Shown piece by piece: positions 1 through 7,644 of a DNA stretch of 34,204 nt. The notes beneath the pieces are model-generated. The model made no database searches. It saw nothing but the letters and a program-made list of their open reading frames with translations, and was not told the DNA's origin. Origin of the DNA: Cupriavidus phytohabitans (GTDB taxonomy: Bacteria; Pseudomonadota; Gammaproteobacteria; Burkholderiales; Burkholderiaceae); assembly GCF_000426345.1 (NCBI RefSeq), contig NZ_AUFE01000059.1, forward strand, positions 1 to 34,204. Reading direction: 5' to 3'. Made by a program: the position numbers and the translations under genes. Positions within the stretch are counted from its first letter, which is position 1. Each line of letters opens with the position of its first letter.

Positions 1-270
1 AGAATGCTCAAACGTCGCCAGGCAGTCGAGCCTGTCATCGGTCATGTCAAAGCGGATCATGGCATGCGCCGGAACTGGTTGAAAGGCGAAATCGGTGACA
101 CTGTCCATCCGATCCTCTGTGCCGCAGGCTTCAATCTCCGTTGGCTGCTGCGGGCCATTGCCCGCCTCGGTATCCGCGGGCTTTTTTTCGTCTTAGCTTT
201 GCTCACAGGGATGGCCCGGTTCGCCACCGATGCCGCCAATCGACTCAGCCCACATGCCGCAGTCGTTTGA
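1..270 (+). mobile_element. IS5-like transposase, C-terminal fragment (cut by window edge)
   Basis: The reading frame is open from base 1 and ends at a TGA at 268-270, giving about 89 residues. The segment RRQAVEPVIGHVKADHGM followed by a WLKG..GD motif and a short hydrophobic tail matches the C-terminal end of IS5-type DDE transposases, where the catalytic Glu lies in the 'EPVIGHxK' helix. The ATG at position 4 is internal, because the usual N-terminal and central domains must lie to the left of the window. A hairpin with a T-run follows the stop, and the permease gene begins about 200 bp beyond the presumed IS end. The subgroup of IS5 is not certain; other DDE transposases share this helix. 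Confidence 0.85.
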
Positions 271-293
271 TGAGGGCCCAGAATCCTCCGCCT

Positions 294-326
294 TTCAGTC
301 ACGCTGAGCTCTCAGACTGAATTTTT
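294..326 (+). terminator. Hairpin plus T-run after the IS transposase
   Basis: TTCAGT (294-299) pairs with ACTGAA (316-321). A further CTGAG/CTCAG pairing (304-308 with 311-315) lies inside, and five T follow at 322-326. It is suited to ending the transposase transcript. The stretch up to about 338 (ending in GGTCCGACTC) is probably the right end of the IS, but the matching left end is outside the window. Confidence 0.5.
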
Positions 327-423
327 CAGGTCCGACTCATTAACCTGCCCGCTATTTTCCGTTCGCGGCATCTGGCCTGCCGCACACCCCATGACGGTTG
401 AAGCGTCTCCGGCGCAAGCGGAT

Positions 424-449
424 TGCGCGGTATGACTGGATACCGCGCA
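424..449. promoter_or_regulatory. Perfect 10-bp inverted repeat upstream of the permease gene
   Basis: TGCGCGGTAT (424-433) and ATACCGCGCA (440-449) are perfect inverted copies separated by 6 bases. The site lies about 95 bp upstream of the permease start and about 85 bp from the presumed IS end. It could be an operator for a dimeric regulator or a leader hairpin. No convincing promoter boxes were found nearby. Confidence 0.4.
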
Positions 450-544
450 CGATGACGGCCCCGTTGCGAACGCGAAAATTTGCTGCTCCCGCCAGCCCCA
501 CAAGGGCCGGCGCGGCCATTCTGACCATACGGAGACAACGAAAG

Positions 545-1924
545 ATGAGTGCAAGCGCAGAGCACCTGCAACGCGGCCTGGGCGAACGCCATATCCGGCT
601 GATGGCGCTGGGTTCGGCCATTGGCGTGGGCCTGTTCCTGGGCGCCGGCAACGCCATCAAGATGGCCGGCCCCGCCATCATGCTGGCCTACCTGATCGGC
701 GGCGCGATGATCTTCCTGATCATGCGCGCGCTGGGCGAGATGGCCGTGCACAACCCCGTGGCCGGCTCCTTCTGCCGGTACGCGCAGGACCACATGGGCC
801 CGCTGGCGGGCTACCTGACCGGCTGGAACTACTGGTTCCTGTGGCTGGTGACCTGCGTGGCGGAGATCACCGCCGTGGCCATCTACATGGGCATGTGGTT
901 CCCCGACGTACCGCGCTGGATCTGGGCGCTGGCCGCGCTGGCCGCGATGGGCTCGGTCAACCTGATGGCGGTCAAGGCCTATGGTGAGTTCGAGTTCTGG
1001 TTCGCCATGATCAAGATCGTCACCATCGTGCTGATGCTGTTCGGCGGCGGCGCGATGATCATGTTCGGCTTCGGCAATGGCGGCGTCGCCACCGGCATCT
1101 CCAACTTGTGGGCGGACGGCGGCTTCATGCCGAACGGCGCCTCGGGCGTGCTGATGTCGCTGCAGATGGTGATGTTCGCCTACCTGGGCGTGGAGATGAT
1201 CGGCCTGACCGCCGGCGAGGCGCGCAACCCGAAGAAGTCGATCCCGGACGCGATCAACTCGGTGTTCTGGCGCATCCTGATCTTCTACGTGGGCGCGCTG
1301 TTCGTGATCCTGTCGCTGTACCCGTGGAACGAGATCGGCGCGCAGGGCAGCCCGTTCGTGCTGACCTTCGAGCGCCTGGGCATCAAGACCGCCGCCGGCA
1401 TCATCAACTTCGTGGTGCTGACCGCGGCGCTGTCGTCGTGCAATGGCGGCATCTTCAGCACCGGGCGCATGCTGTACAACCTGTCGCTGCAGGGCCAGGC
1501 GCCGGCGGCCTTCGCCAAGGTCGACCGCAACGGCGTGCCGCGCCGGGCGCTGCTGGTGTCGATCACCGCGCTGCTGTGCGGCGTGCTGCTCAACTACCTG
1601 GTGCCGGAAAAGGTGTTCGTCTGGGTGACCGCGATCTCCACCTTCGGCGCGGTCTGGACCTGGGCCATCATCCTGGTCACGCAGATCAACTTCCGCCGCA
1701 GCCTGTCGGCGGCCGGGCGCAAGGCGCTGGCCTTCCGCATGCCGTTCTGGCCGTATGGCTCGTACATCGCGCTGGCCTTCCTGGCGCTGGTGGTGGCGCT
1801 GATGGCCTACTTCCCGGAAACGCGCGTGGCGCTGTTCGTGGGCCCGGGCTGGCTGGTGCTGCTGACGATCTGCTACTACGCGCTGGACATGCGCTCGCGC
1901 GGGCCGGTCAGCTACCGCGCGTGA
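545..1924 (+). CDS. APC-family amino acid permease (AroP/ProY-like)
   Basis: A 459-residue inner-membrane transporter of the amino acid-polyamine-organocation family, AAT subgroup, which imports amino acids by proton symport. The N-terminal signature is clear: RGLGERHIRLMALGSAIGVGLF at about residues 9-30, including the GSAIGVGLF substrate-backbone loop in TM1. LGEMAV is in TM3 and GLTAGEARNPKK follows TM6. About 12 hydrophobic segments fill the rest, and the length is normal for AroP/ProY/GabP proteins. I chose the ATG at 545 because a GGAG lies about 10 bp upstream and the family homology starts there; the frame stays open further upstream but that part has no family features. Substrate cannot be fixed from sequence; proline or aromatic amino acids are the usual ones for this branch. 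The left-hand IS lies immediately upstream and may affect expression. Confidence 0.9.
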   Translation: MSASAEHLQRGLGERHIRLMALGSAIGVGLFLGAGNAIKMAGPAIMLAYLIGGAMIFLIMRALGEMAVHNPVAGSFCRYAQDHMGPLAGYLTGWNYWFLWLVTCVAEITAVAIYMGMWFPDVPRWIWALAALAAMGSVNLMAVKAYGEFEFWFAMIKIVTIVLMLFGGGAMIMFGFGNGGVATGISNLWADGGFMPNGASGVLMSLQMVMFAYLGVEMIGLTAGEARNPKKSIPDAINSVFWRILIFYVGALFVILSLYPWNEIGAQGSPFVLTFERLGIKTAAGIINFVVLTAALSSCNGGIFSTGRMLYNLSLQGQAPAAFAKVDRNGVPRRALLVSITALLCGVLLNYLVPEKVFVWVTAISTFGAVWTWAIILVTQINFRRSLSAAGRKALAFRMPFWPYGSYIALAFLALVVALMAYFPETRVALFVGPGWLVLLTICYYALDMRSRGPVSYRA

Positions 1925-2006
1925 CGCTGCCGCAACGGCACGCGCGGTGCGCGCGACGGCGCACCCCGCTACAATGGCCCCGGGCAATCCACCGCCAGGG
2001 GGCCGA

Positions 2007-2984
2007 ATGTCCGAGATGCCTGACACCTGCGCCGCGCCGCGCCGCAACAGCGCGGCCGACGCCGAAGCCCGCGCCGTCGCGGTGGCCGCCACCGTGGCGC
2101 GTACCGCCGTCGAGCAGGCCGACCACGCCATGCGCCACTGGACCGACCCCACCCCGGGGCCGGTGCGCATCGGCTCCGCGCAGCACCTGCAGATGTTCTG
2201 CAACATGCTGCTGCAGACCCACAACCCCTACAAACCCGCCGTCATCGACTGGCCCAGGCTGTCGCCCGAGGCGCTGCATCGCGTCACCTCGCTGCCGATC
2301 TGGGACATCGCCGTGCAGACCGAAGGCCGCGCCTCGGTGCGCGTGAAGACCTTCGCCGGCACGGTCGGAGAACCGCTGCTGCGCAGCGCGCTGGAGATGG
2401 ATGGCGGCGAGGAGGCGCGCCACAAGGTGGTGCTGTCGAAGCTGGTCGAGGCCTACGGCATCGCCCTCGCCCCCGAGCCCGGCTACCCGCCGCCGGACGA
2501 TCCCGAATGGGGCTGGCTGGTGACCGGCTACAGCGAGTGCATCGACAGCTTCTTCGCCTTCGGCCTGTTCGCCGCGGCAAAGCGCTCCGGCTTCTTTCCG
2601 CCTGAGCTGGTCGAAACCTTCGAGCCGGTGATCCAGGAAGAAGGCCGCCACATCCTGTTTTTCGTCAACTGGGCCGCCTGGTACCGGCGCAACCTGCCGT
2701 GGTGGCGCCGACCGCTGTTCGCGCTCAAGGTGGCGCGGGTGTGGGCCTTCCTGGTGTGGGAGCGCATCGGCATCGCGCGCGGCATCGACGCCGACGGCGT
2801 GGCGCAGGACGCCAGCTTCACCATGAACGGCTCCGGCGCGCTGGGCGAGGCGCTGACGCCGGGTGCCATGATCGACCTGTGCCTGGCAGAGAACGAACGC
2901 CGCATGACGGGCTATGACGCGCGCCTGCTGCGCCCGGAAACCGTGCCGCGGCTGGCCCGCCTGGCGCGCCGTCTCGTGAAGTAG
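2007..2984 (+). CDS. Ferritin-like di-iron protein linked to hopanoid genes
   Basis: A 325-residue protein of no firmly known function. It carries a full carboxylate-bridged di-iron set in ferritin-like order: E106, E136xxH139, E177 and E212xxH215, each in a predicted helix (seen as QTEG, EEARH, YSECID and EEGRH). Such sites occur in ferritins, rubrerythrins and di-iron oxidases or oxygenases. At 325 residues it is far longer than a simple ferritin, and a Trp/Arg-rich amphipathic stretch (about residues 222-255) could sit on a membrane. The start at ATG 2007 has an AGGGGG ribosome site at 1997-2002. Its TAG stop is only 2 bases before the hpnB start, so the two genes are very probably cotranscribed and coupled. 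That context makes a role in lipid oxidation or hopanoid modification plausible, but this is inference. A COQ7-like hydroxylase is an alternative, though the length and flanking sequence argue against it. Confidence 0.75.
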   Translation: MSEMPDTCAAPRRNSAADAEARAVAVAATVARTAVEQADHAMRHWTDPTPGPVRIGSAQHLQMFCNMLLQTHNPYKPAVIDWPRLSPEALHRVTSLPIWDIAVQTEGRASVRVKTFAGTVGEPLLRSALEMDGGEEARHKVVLSKLVEAYGIALAPEPGYPPPDDPEWGWLVTGYSECIDSFFAFGLFAAAKRSGFFPPELVETFEPVIQEEGRHILFFVNWAAWYRRNLPWWRRPLFALKVARVWAFLVWERIGIARGIDADGVAQDASFTMNGSGALGEALTPGAMIDLCLAENERRMTGYDARLLRPETVPRLARLARRLVK

Positions 2985-2986
2985 CC

Positions 2987-4135
2987 ATGGATACCGGGCT
3001 GGCGCTGTCGTGCCTGACCCTGGCGGTCTGGTGCGGGCTGCTCTGGCTGCGCGCCGGCTTCTGGCGCGTACACAAGCCGGCCGCCGCACCGGCGCCGGCG
3101 CAATGGCCGGAGGTGGTCGCCATCATCCCGGCACGCAATGAATCGGCGGCGATCTCACGCGCAGTGGCGGGCGTGCTCGGCCAACGCTATCCGGGACGGC
3201 TCACGCTGGTGGTGGTCGACGACCACAGCCAGGACGGCACCGCCGATCTCGCCCGCGCGGCCGCCGCAACTACCGCACGCCCGCAGGCGCTGTCGGTGAT
3301 CGGAGCGCGCGAGCTGCCGGCCGGCTGGAGCGGCAAGGTCTGGGCCCAGTCCGAGGGGCTGGCCGAGGCCGACCGCATCGCCCCGCACGCGCGCTATGTC
3401 TGGCTGACCGATGCCGACATCTGGCACGGCCCCGGCGTGCTGGCATCACTGGTCGCGCGTGCCGGGCACGAGCAGCGCGACCTGGTCTCGCTGATGGTGC
3501 GGCTGCGCTGTGAATCGGCGTGGGAACGGCTGGTCGTGCCCGCGTTCGTGTTTTTCTTTGCCAAGCTCTACCCCTTTGCCCGGGTGCGCGACCCGCGCTC
3601 GCGCGTGGCTGCCGCGGCGGGCGGCTGCATGCTGGCCCGGCGCTCGGCGCTGGCGCGCATCGGCGGCTTTGCCGCGATCCGCGCCGAGCTGATCGACGAC
3701 TGCAGCCTGGCGGCGCGCATCAAGGCCGGCGGCGCGATCCGGCTGGACCTGGCCGACGACAGCCTGTCGCTGCGCCCCTATGACGACTGGCGCAGCCTCT
3801 GGGACATGATCGCGCGCAGCGCCTATACCCAGCTGCGCTACTCGCCGCTGCTGCTGGCGGGCGCGGTGGCAGGCATGGTGCTGACCTACCTGGCGCCGCC
3901 GGTGCTGGCGTTGGCCGGCGGCTGGCGGCTGTGGCCGGCGTGGCTGGCATGGGGCACGATGGCGTTTGCGTACCTGCCGATGCTGCGCGAGTACCGCCAG
4001 CCGGCATGGCTGGCGCCGCTGCTGCCGGTAACGGCGCTGTTCTACCTGGGTGCGACCATCGACTCGGCGCGGCGCTACTGGCTGCGGCGCGGCGGGCAGT
4101 GGAAGGGGCGTGCGCAGGCGCCGGTGCGGTCCTGA
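2987..4135 (+). CDS. hpnB: Hopanoid-associated glycosyltransferase HpnB
   Basis: A 382-residue membrane-associated family 2 glycosyltransferase. An N-terminal membrane helix (about 5-25) precedes a GT-A domain with VVAIIPARNE (43-52), the nucleotide-sugar binding VVVDDHSQDGT (76-85) and the metal-binding DAD motif (142-144). About three C-terminal hydrophobic segments follow (about 275-370). This layout, including PAGWSGKVWA after the first half-domain, matches HpnB of hopanoid clusters. The family is tied to hopanoid gene clusters, but its exact acceptor has not been clearly shown. The ATG at 2987 comes 2 bases after the stop of the di-iron protein gene. The gene converges with hpnA, whose stop lies 32 bases downstream. 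Confidence 0.9.
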   Translation: MDTGLALSCLTLAVWCGLLWLRAGFWRVHKPAAAPAPAQWPEVVAIIPARNESAAISRAVAGVLGQRYPGRLTLVVVDDHSQDGTADLARAAAATTARPQALSVIGARELPAGWSGKVWAQSEGLAEADRIAPHARYVWLTDADIWHGPGVLASLVARAGHEQRDLVSLMVRLRCESAWERLVVPAFVFFFAKLYPFARVRDPRSRVAAAAGGCMLARRSALARIGGFAAIRAELIDDCSLAARIKAGGAIRLDLADDSLSLRPYDDWRSLWDMIARSAYTQLRYSPLLLAGAVAGMVLTYLAPPVLALAGGWRLWPAWLAWGTMAFAYLPMLREYRQPAWLAPLLPVTALFYLGATIDSARRYWLRRGGQWKGRAQAPVRS

Positions 4136-4144
4136 GCCGTGCCG

Positions 4145-4177
4145 CTCATTTGCCTCTCATTTGCCTCTCATTTGCCT
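4145..4177. repeat. Three tandem 11-bp repeats at the hpnB/hpnA junction
   Basis: The unit CTCATTTGCCT occurs three times in a row at 4145-4155, 4156-4166 and 4167-4177. It spans the hpnA stop codon (4168-4170 on the minus strand) and the short gap to hpnB. Each unit carries TCA, a TGA stop on the minus strand. Confidence 0.9.
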
Positions 4178-5172
4178 AGATATCCCTGCGCGCGAAACCA
4201 CGCCAGCGCGTCGCGCAACCCTTCGCGGTACCCGCGCGGCGCATAGCCCAACTGCTGGCGCGCCTTGTCCGACGTGAAGAACATCCGGTAGCGCGACATA
4301 TTGAGCCCGTCCACCGTAATGAACGGCTCCCTGCCGGTCATCCGCGCCACGGCCTCCGCCGCATGCGCCAGCGGATACAGGGGCCAGCGCGGCAGTTGCA
4401 CGGTAGGCGGACGCCGGCCGCACAGCTCGGCGATATCACGCAGCATCTGCTGCAGCATCACGTCATCGCCGCCCAGGATGTAGCGCTCGCCGGCGCGGCC
4501 GCGCTCCAGCGCCAGCAAGTGGCCCTCGGCGACGTCATCCACATGCGCCAGGTTCAGCCCGGTATCGACAAAAGCCGGGATCTTGCCGGTCGCCGCCTCG
4601 ACGATGATGCGGCCAGTCGGCGTGGGCCGGACGTCGCGCGGGCCGATCGGCGTCGAAGGATTGACGATCACCGCGGGCAGGCCGCGCTCTGCCACCAGCC
4701 TTTCGACCACGCGCTCGGCCAGCACCTTGCTGCGCTTGTACGCGCCGATGGCCTCGTGCGGCTGCAGCGCCGCGGTTTCGTCCACCGGCGCCTGCGCGCC
4801 GGCGACGCGCAGCGTGGCAACGCTGCTGGTATAGACCACGCGCTCGACGCCGGCGCGCTGCGCGGCCTCCATCACCGCCAGCGTGCCGTCGACATTGGTG
4901 CGCACGATCTCCTCCGGATCGGGCGCCCATAGCCGGTAGTCGGCGGCAACGTGGAACAGGTAGCGCACGCCCGGCAGCGCGGCGGCCACGGCGGCGGCGT
5001 CGCGCATGTCGCCCTCGGCCACCGTCACCGGCAGGCCGGCAAGGTTGGTGCGCGGACTCCGCGGGCGTACCAGCACGCGCACTCTGAAACCGCGCGCCAG
5101 CGCCTGCCGCGCTACCGCCGAGCCGAGGAAACCCGAGGCTCCTGTCACCAGCACGTCATCGTTTCTCGTCAT
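4168..5172 (-). CDS. hpnA: Hopanoid-associated sugar epimerase HpnA (SDR family)
   Basis: A 334-residue extended short-chain dehydrogenase/reductase. The NAD(P)-binding glycine motif TGASGFLG is at residues 10-17. An acidic segment (EGDMRD) follows, then the catalytic Ser region YTSSVATLR (114-122) and the YxxxK catalytic pair in YKRSK (145-149). The sequence matches the hopanoid-associated sugar epimerase HpnA (dihydroflavonol reductase-like); the precise substrate is not settled, but a sugar or ribosyl-hopane side chain is likely. The start at ATG 5172 puts the glycine motif at the usual distance from the N-terminus. It is transcribed away from ispH, sharing a 228-bp region with it, and converges on hpnB. 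A much longer open frame continues upstream, but it is antisense to ispH and hpnH and is not coding. Confidence 0.92.
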   Translation of the reverse strand: MTRNDDVLVTGASGFLGSAVARQALARGFRVRVLVRPRSPRTNLAGLPVTVAEGDMRDAAAVAAALPGVRYLFHVAADYRLWAPDPEEIVRTNVDGTLAVMEAAQRAGVERVVYTSSVATLRVAGAQAPVDETAALQPHEAIGAYKRSKVLAERVVERLVAERGLPAVIVNPSTPIGPRDVRPTPTGRIIVEAATGKIPAFVDTGLNLAHVDDVAEGHLLALERGRAGERYILGGDDVMLQQMLRDIAELCGRRPPTVQLPRWPLYPLAHAAEAVARMTGREPFITVDGLNMSRYRMFFTSDKARQQLGYAPRGYREGLRDALAWFRAQGYLGK

Positions 5173-5250
5173 AAAGCCGTTTTCCCGGTGAGGCACAAGC
5201 GCCGCAAAGGCGGCCGGAAGCCGCCGCAGTCCGGCCCGGCACGGCGCTGC

Positions 5251-5280
5251 CAGACAAAGCGCGCGTGTCGGGTATATAGT
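5251..5280 (+). promoter_or_regulatory. Candidate sigma-70 promoter upstream of ispH
   Basis: CAGACA (5251-5256) and TATAGT (5275-5280) are 18 bases apart, matching the consensus at 4/6 and 5/6 positions. It would give a leader of roughly 115 bases before the ispH start. It lies in the divergent hpnA-ispH gap and could drive the ispH-hpnHIJKL run. The AT-rich TATATAGTA also reads as a possible -10 on the other strand for hpnA. Confidence 0.4.
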
Positions 5281-5400
5281 AACCACCGTGCGACGGAAAT
5301 GTGATCCTGATGAATCTCCGGTGCGGCGCCGGCTCGCGGATCGCAAATCCCGCCATCCCAATTGCTGAAACCCGTTGCAAAGGGTCAGGGGGTCTACTCT

Positions 5401-6426
5401 ATGCAGGTGATTCTGGCTCAGCCCCGCGGCTTCTGTGCCGGCGTGGTGCGCGCGATCGAGATCGTCGACCGCGCCATCGCCAAGCACGGCGCGCCGGTGT
5501 TCGTGCGGCATGAGATTGTGCACAACAAGCACGTAGTAGAGGGATTGAAGGAAAAAGGCGCGCGTTTTGTCGAAGAACTCGACGAAGTTCCGGCCGGCGC
5601 CGTGACCATCTTCAGTGCGCACGGCGTTTCCCGCGCGGTGGTCGCCGATGCCAGCCAGCGCCAGCTGCATGCTATCGACGCCACCTGCCCGCTGGTGATC
5701 AAGGTCCACACCCAGGGCCGCCAGTACGCTGCCAGCGGCCGCACCGTGATCCTGATCGGCCATGCCGGCCATCCCGAGGTGGAAGGCACCATGGGCCAGA
5801 TCCCGGGCAAGGTGATCCTGGTGCAAAACGAAGCCGAGGTCGGGCAGCTCGACCTGCCGCCCGAAACGCCGGTCGCCTACGTCACGCAGACCACGCTGAG
5901 CGTCGATGACACCCGCAATATCATCGCCGCGCTGGCCCGCCGCTTCAGCAACCTGGTCGGCCCCGATACACGCGACATCTGCTACGCGACGCAAAACCGC
6001 CAGAGCGCCGTGCGCGACCTGTGCAAGCTGGCCGACGTCATCCTGGTGATCGGCGCGACCAACAGCTCCAACTCCAACCGCCTGCGCGAGATCGGCACCG
6101 AAAGCGGCGTGCCCAGCTACCTGATCGCCGACGGCGGCGAGCTGGATCCGGCCTGGGTGCGCGATGCCAACGTGGTCGGCATCACAGCGGGCGCCTCGGC
6201 TCCCGAGGAAATGGTCGAGGACGTGATCGCCGCGTTGCGCAAGCTGGGCCCCGTCGAGGTCACCACCATGGCCGGGCGCGAGGAGCATGCCGAATTCCGC
6301 CTGCCCGCCGAACTGGCCGACGTCAGGCCATCCGCGGCGCCGCGCAAGGCTGGCAAGGCCGCCGCCCGCACCGAGACCGACACCGCGCCTGCCGCTGCCG
6401 GCACCAACGAGAATATCGCCGGCTGA
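5401..6426 (+). CDS. ispH: 4-hydroxy-3-methylbut-2-enyl diphosphate reductase IspH (LytB)
   Basis: A 341-residue cytosolic iron-sulfur enzyme for the last step of the MEP pathway, reducing HMBPP to IPP and DMAPP. The three cluster cysteines are C12 (PRGFCAG), C96 (DATCPLV) and C194 (RDICYATQNRQ). The substrate-site residues H41, H124 and E126 are also present. An Ala/Lys/Thr-rich tail of about 30 residues (after about 310) is probably unstructured. I chose ATG 5401 because homology starts there and an AGGGGG motif lies about 10 bases upstream; the ATG 39 bases earlier in frame lacks family features. It is 21 bases upstream of hpnH, so it likely supplies isoprenoid precursors to the hopanoid route. 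Related genomes usually carry another ispH beside fkpB, so this may be a second copy. Confidence 0.95.
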   Translation: MQVILAQPRGFCAGVVRAIEIVDRAIAKHGAPVFVRHEIVHNKHVVEGLKEKGARFVEELDEVPAGAVTIFSAHGVSRAVVADASQRQLHAIDATCPLVIKVHTQGRQYAASGRTVILIGHAGHPEVEGTMGQIPGKVILVQNEAEVGQLDLPPETPVAYVTQTTLSVDDTRNIIAALARRFSNLVGPDTRDICYATQNRQSAVRDLCKLADVILVIGATNSSNSNRLREIGTESGVPSYLIADGGELDPAWVRDANVVGITAGASAPEEMVEDVIAALRKLGPVEVTTMAGREEHAEFRLPAELADVRPSAAPRKAGKAAARTETDTAPAAAGTNENIAG

Positions 6427-6447
6427 ACCTAACAAGAGGAAGCTGCC

Positions 6448-7629
6448 TTGGCCATTCCGTTCCTGCAGGTCGCCCGCGTGGGCGCCTACATCGTCGGCAA
6501 GCACCTGTCGCGGCAGAAACGCTACCCGCTCGCGCTGATGCTGGAGCCGCTGTTCCGCTGCAACCTGGCCTGCTCGGGCTGCGGCAAGATCGACTATCCC
6601 GACCCGATCCTGAACCAGCGCCTGTCGGTGCAGGAATGCCTCGATGCGGTCGACGAATGCGGCGCGCCGGTGGTCTCGATCGCCGGTGGCGAACCGCTGC
6701 TGCACAAGGACATGCCGGAGATCGTGCAGGGCATCGTCGCCCGGCGCCGCTTCGTCTACCTGTGCACCAACGCGCTGCTGATGGAGAAGAAGCTGGACCA
6801 GTACCGGCCCAGCCCGTATTTCATCTGGTCGGTGCACCTGGACGGCGACCGCGAGATGCACGACCGCTCGGTGTGCCAGGAAGGGGTCTACGACCGCGCC
6901 GTGGCGGCGATCCGGCAGGCCAAGGAACGCGGCTTCCGCGTCAACATCAACTGCACGCTGTTCAACGATGCCGAGCCCGAGCGCGTGGCCAGGTTCTTCG
7001 ACTCGGTCAAGGCGCTGGGCGTGGACGGCATCACCGTGTCGCCGGGCTATGCCTATGAGCGCGCGCCCGACCAGCAGCATTTCCTGAACCGCGGCAAGAC
7101 CCGGCAGCTGTTCCGCGACATCCTCGGCCGCGGCCGCGCAGGCAAGAACTGGGCCTTCAGCCAGTCGACGCTGTTCCTGGACTTCCTGGCCGGCAACCAG
7201 ACCTACCACTGCACGCCGTGGGGCAACCCGGCGCGCACGGTGTTCGGCTGGCAGCGGCCGTGCTACCTGGTCGGCGAGGGCTATGCCAAAACCTTCCGCG
7301 AGCTGATGGACGAGACCGACTGGGACGCCTACGGCACCGGCAACTACGAGAAGTGCGCCGACTGCATGGTTCACAGCGGCTACGAGGCCACCGCGGTGGC
7401 GGATACCTTCGCCCACCCGCTCAAGGCGCTGGGAGTGAGCCTGCGTGGCGTGCGCACCAGCGGGCCGATGGCGCCGGACATTGCGCTGGACCGGCAACGG
7501 CCGGCGGAATACGTGTTCTCGCGCCACGTCGAGATCAAGCTGGAGGAAATCCAGCGCGCGAAGCCGTCCGCCAATCAGGTCCATCCACCCCGGCCGGCGG
7601 CCAACGCCAACGGCGCCGCCACGCACTGA
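6448..7629 (+). CDS. hpnH: Adenosyl-hopane synthase HpnH (radical SAM)
   Basis: A 393-residue radical SAM enzyme. In studied bacteria HpnH joins the 5'-deoxyadenosyl group to diploptene to make adenosylhopane, the first side-chain step toward bacteriohopanepolyols. The [4Fe-4S]/SAM motif CxxxCxxC is C38, C42 and C45, seen as FRCNLACSGCGK. The GGE-type SAM motif is at IAGGEPLL, and a late Cys group (KCADCMVHSGYE) is typical of HpnH. The start is a TTG at 6448: it has a good ribosome site (AGAGGA at about 6435-6440), fits the family start MAIPFLQV, and no ATG or GTG fits. It follows ispH by 21 bases and precedes hpnI by 15. Confidence 0.96.
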   Translation: MAIPFLQVARVGAYIVGKHLSRQKRYPLALMLEPLFRCNLACSGCGKIDYPDPILNQRLSVQECLDAVDECGAPVVSIAGGEPLLHKDMPEIVQGIVARRRFVYLCTNALLMEKKLDQYRPSPYFIWSVHLDGDREMHDRSVCQEGVYDRAVAAIRQAKERGFRVNINCTLFNDAEPERVARFFDSVKALGVDGITVSPGYAYERAPDQQHFLNRGKTRQLFRDILGRGRAGKNWAFSQSTLFLDFLAGNQTYHCTPWGNPARTVFGWQRPCYLVGEGYAKTFRELMDETDWDAYGTGNYEKCADCMVHSGYEATAVADTFAHPLKALGVSLRGVRTSGPMAPDIALDRQRPAEYVFSRHVEIKLEEIQRAKPSANQVHPPRPAANANGAATH

Positions 7630-7644
7630 TCACGGGGCCTGGCC

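Noticed and set aside
326..2224. Long minus-strand frame (632 residues) opposite the permease gene
   Set aside because: Low-complexity Arg/His/Gln/Ala-rich translation with no domain, antisense to a clear APC permease; typical of high-GC shadow frames.
5173..7626. Upstream part of the 1152-residue minus-strand frame that contains HpnA
   Set aside because: The segment before ATG 5172 is antisense to ispH and hpnH and has no domain; only the HpnA part is real.
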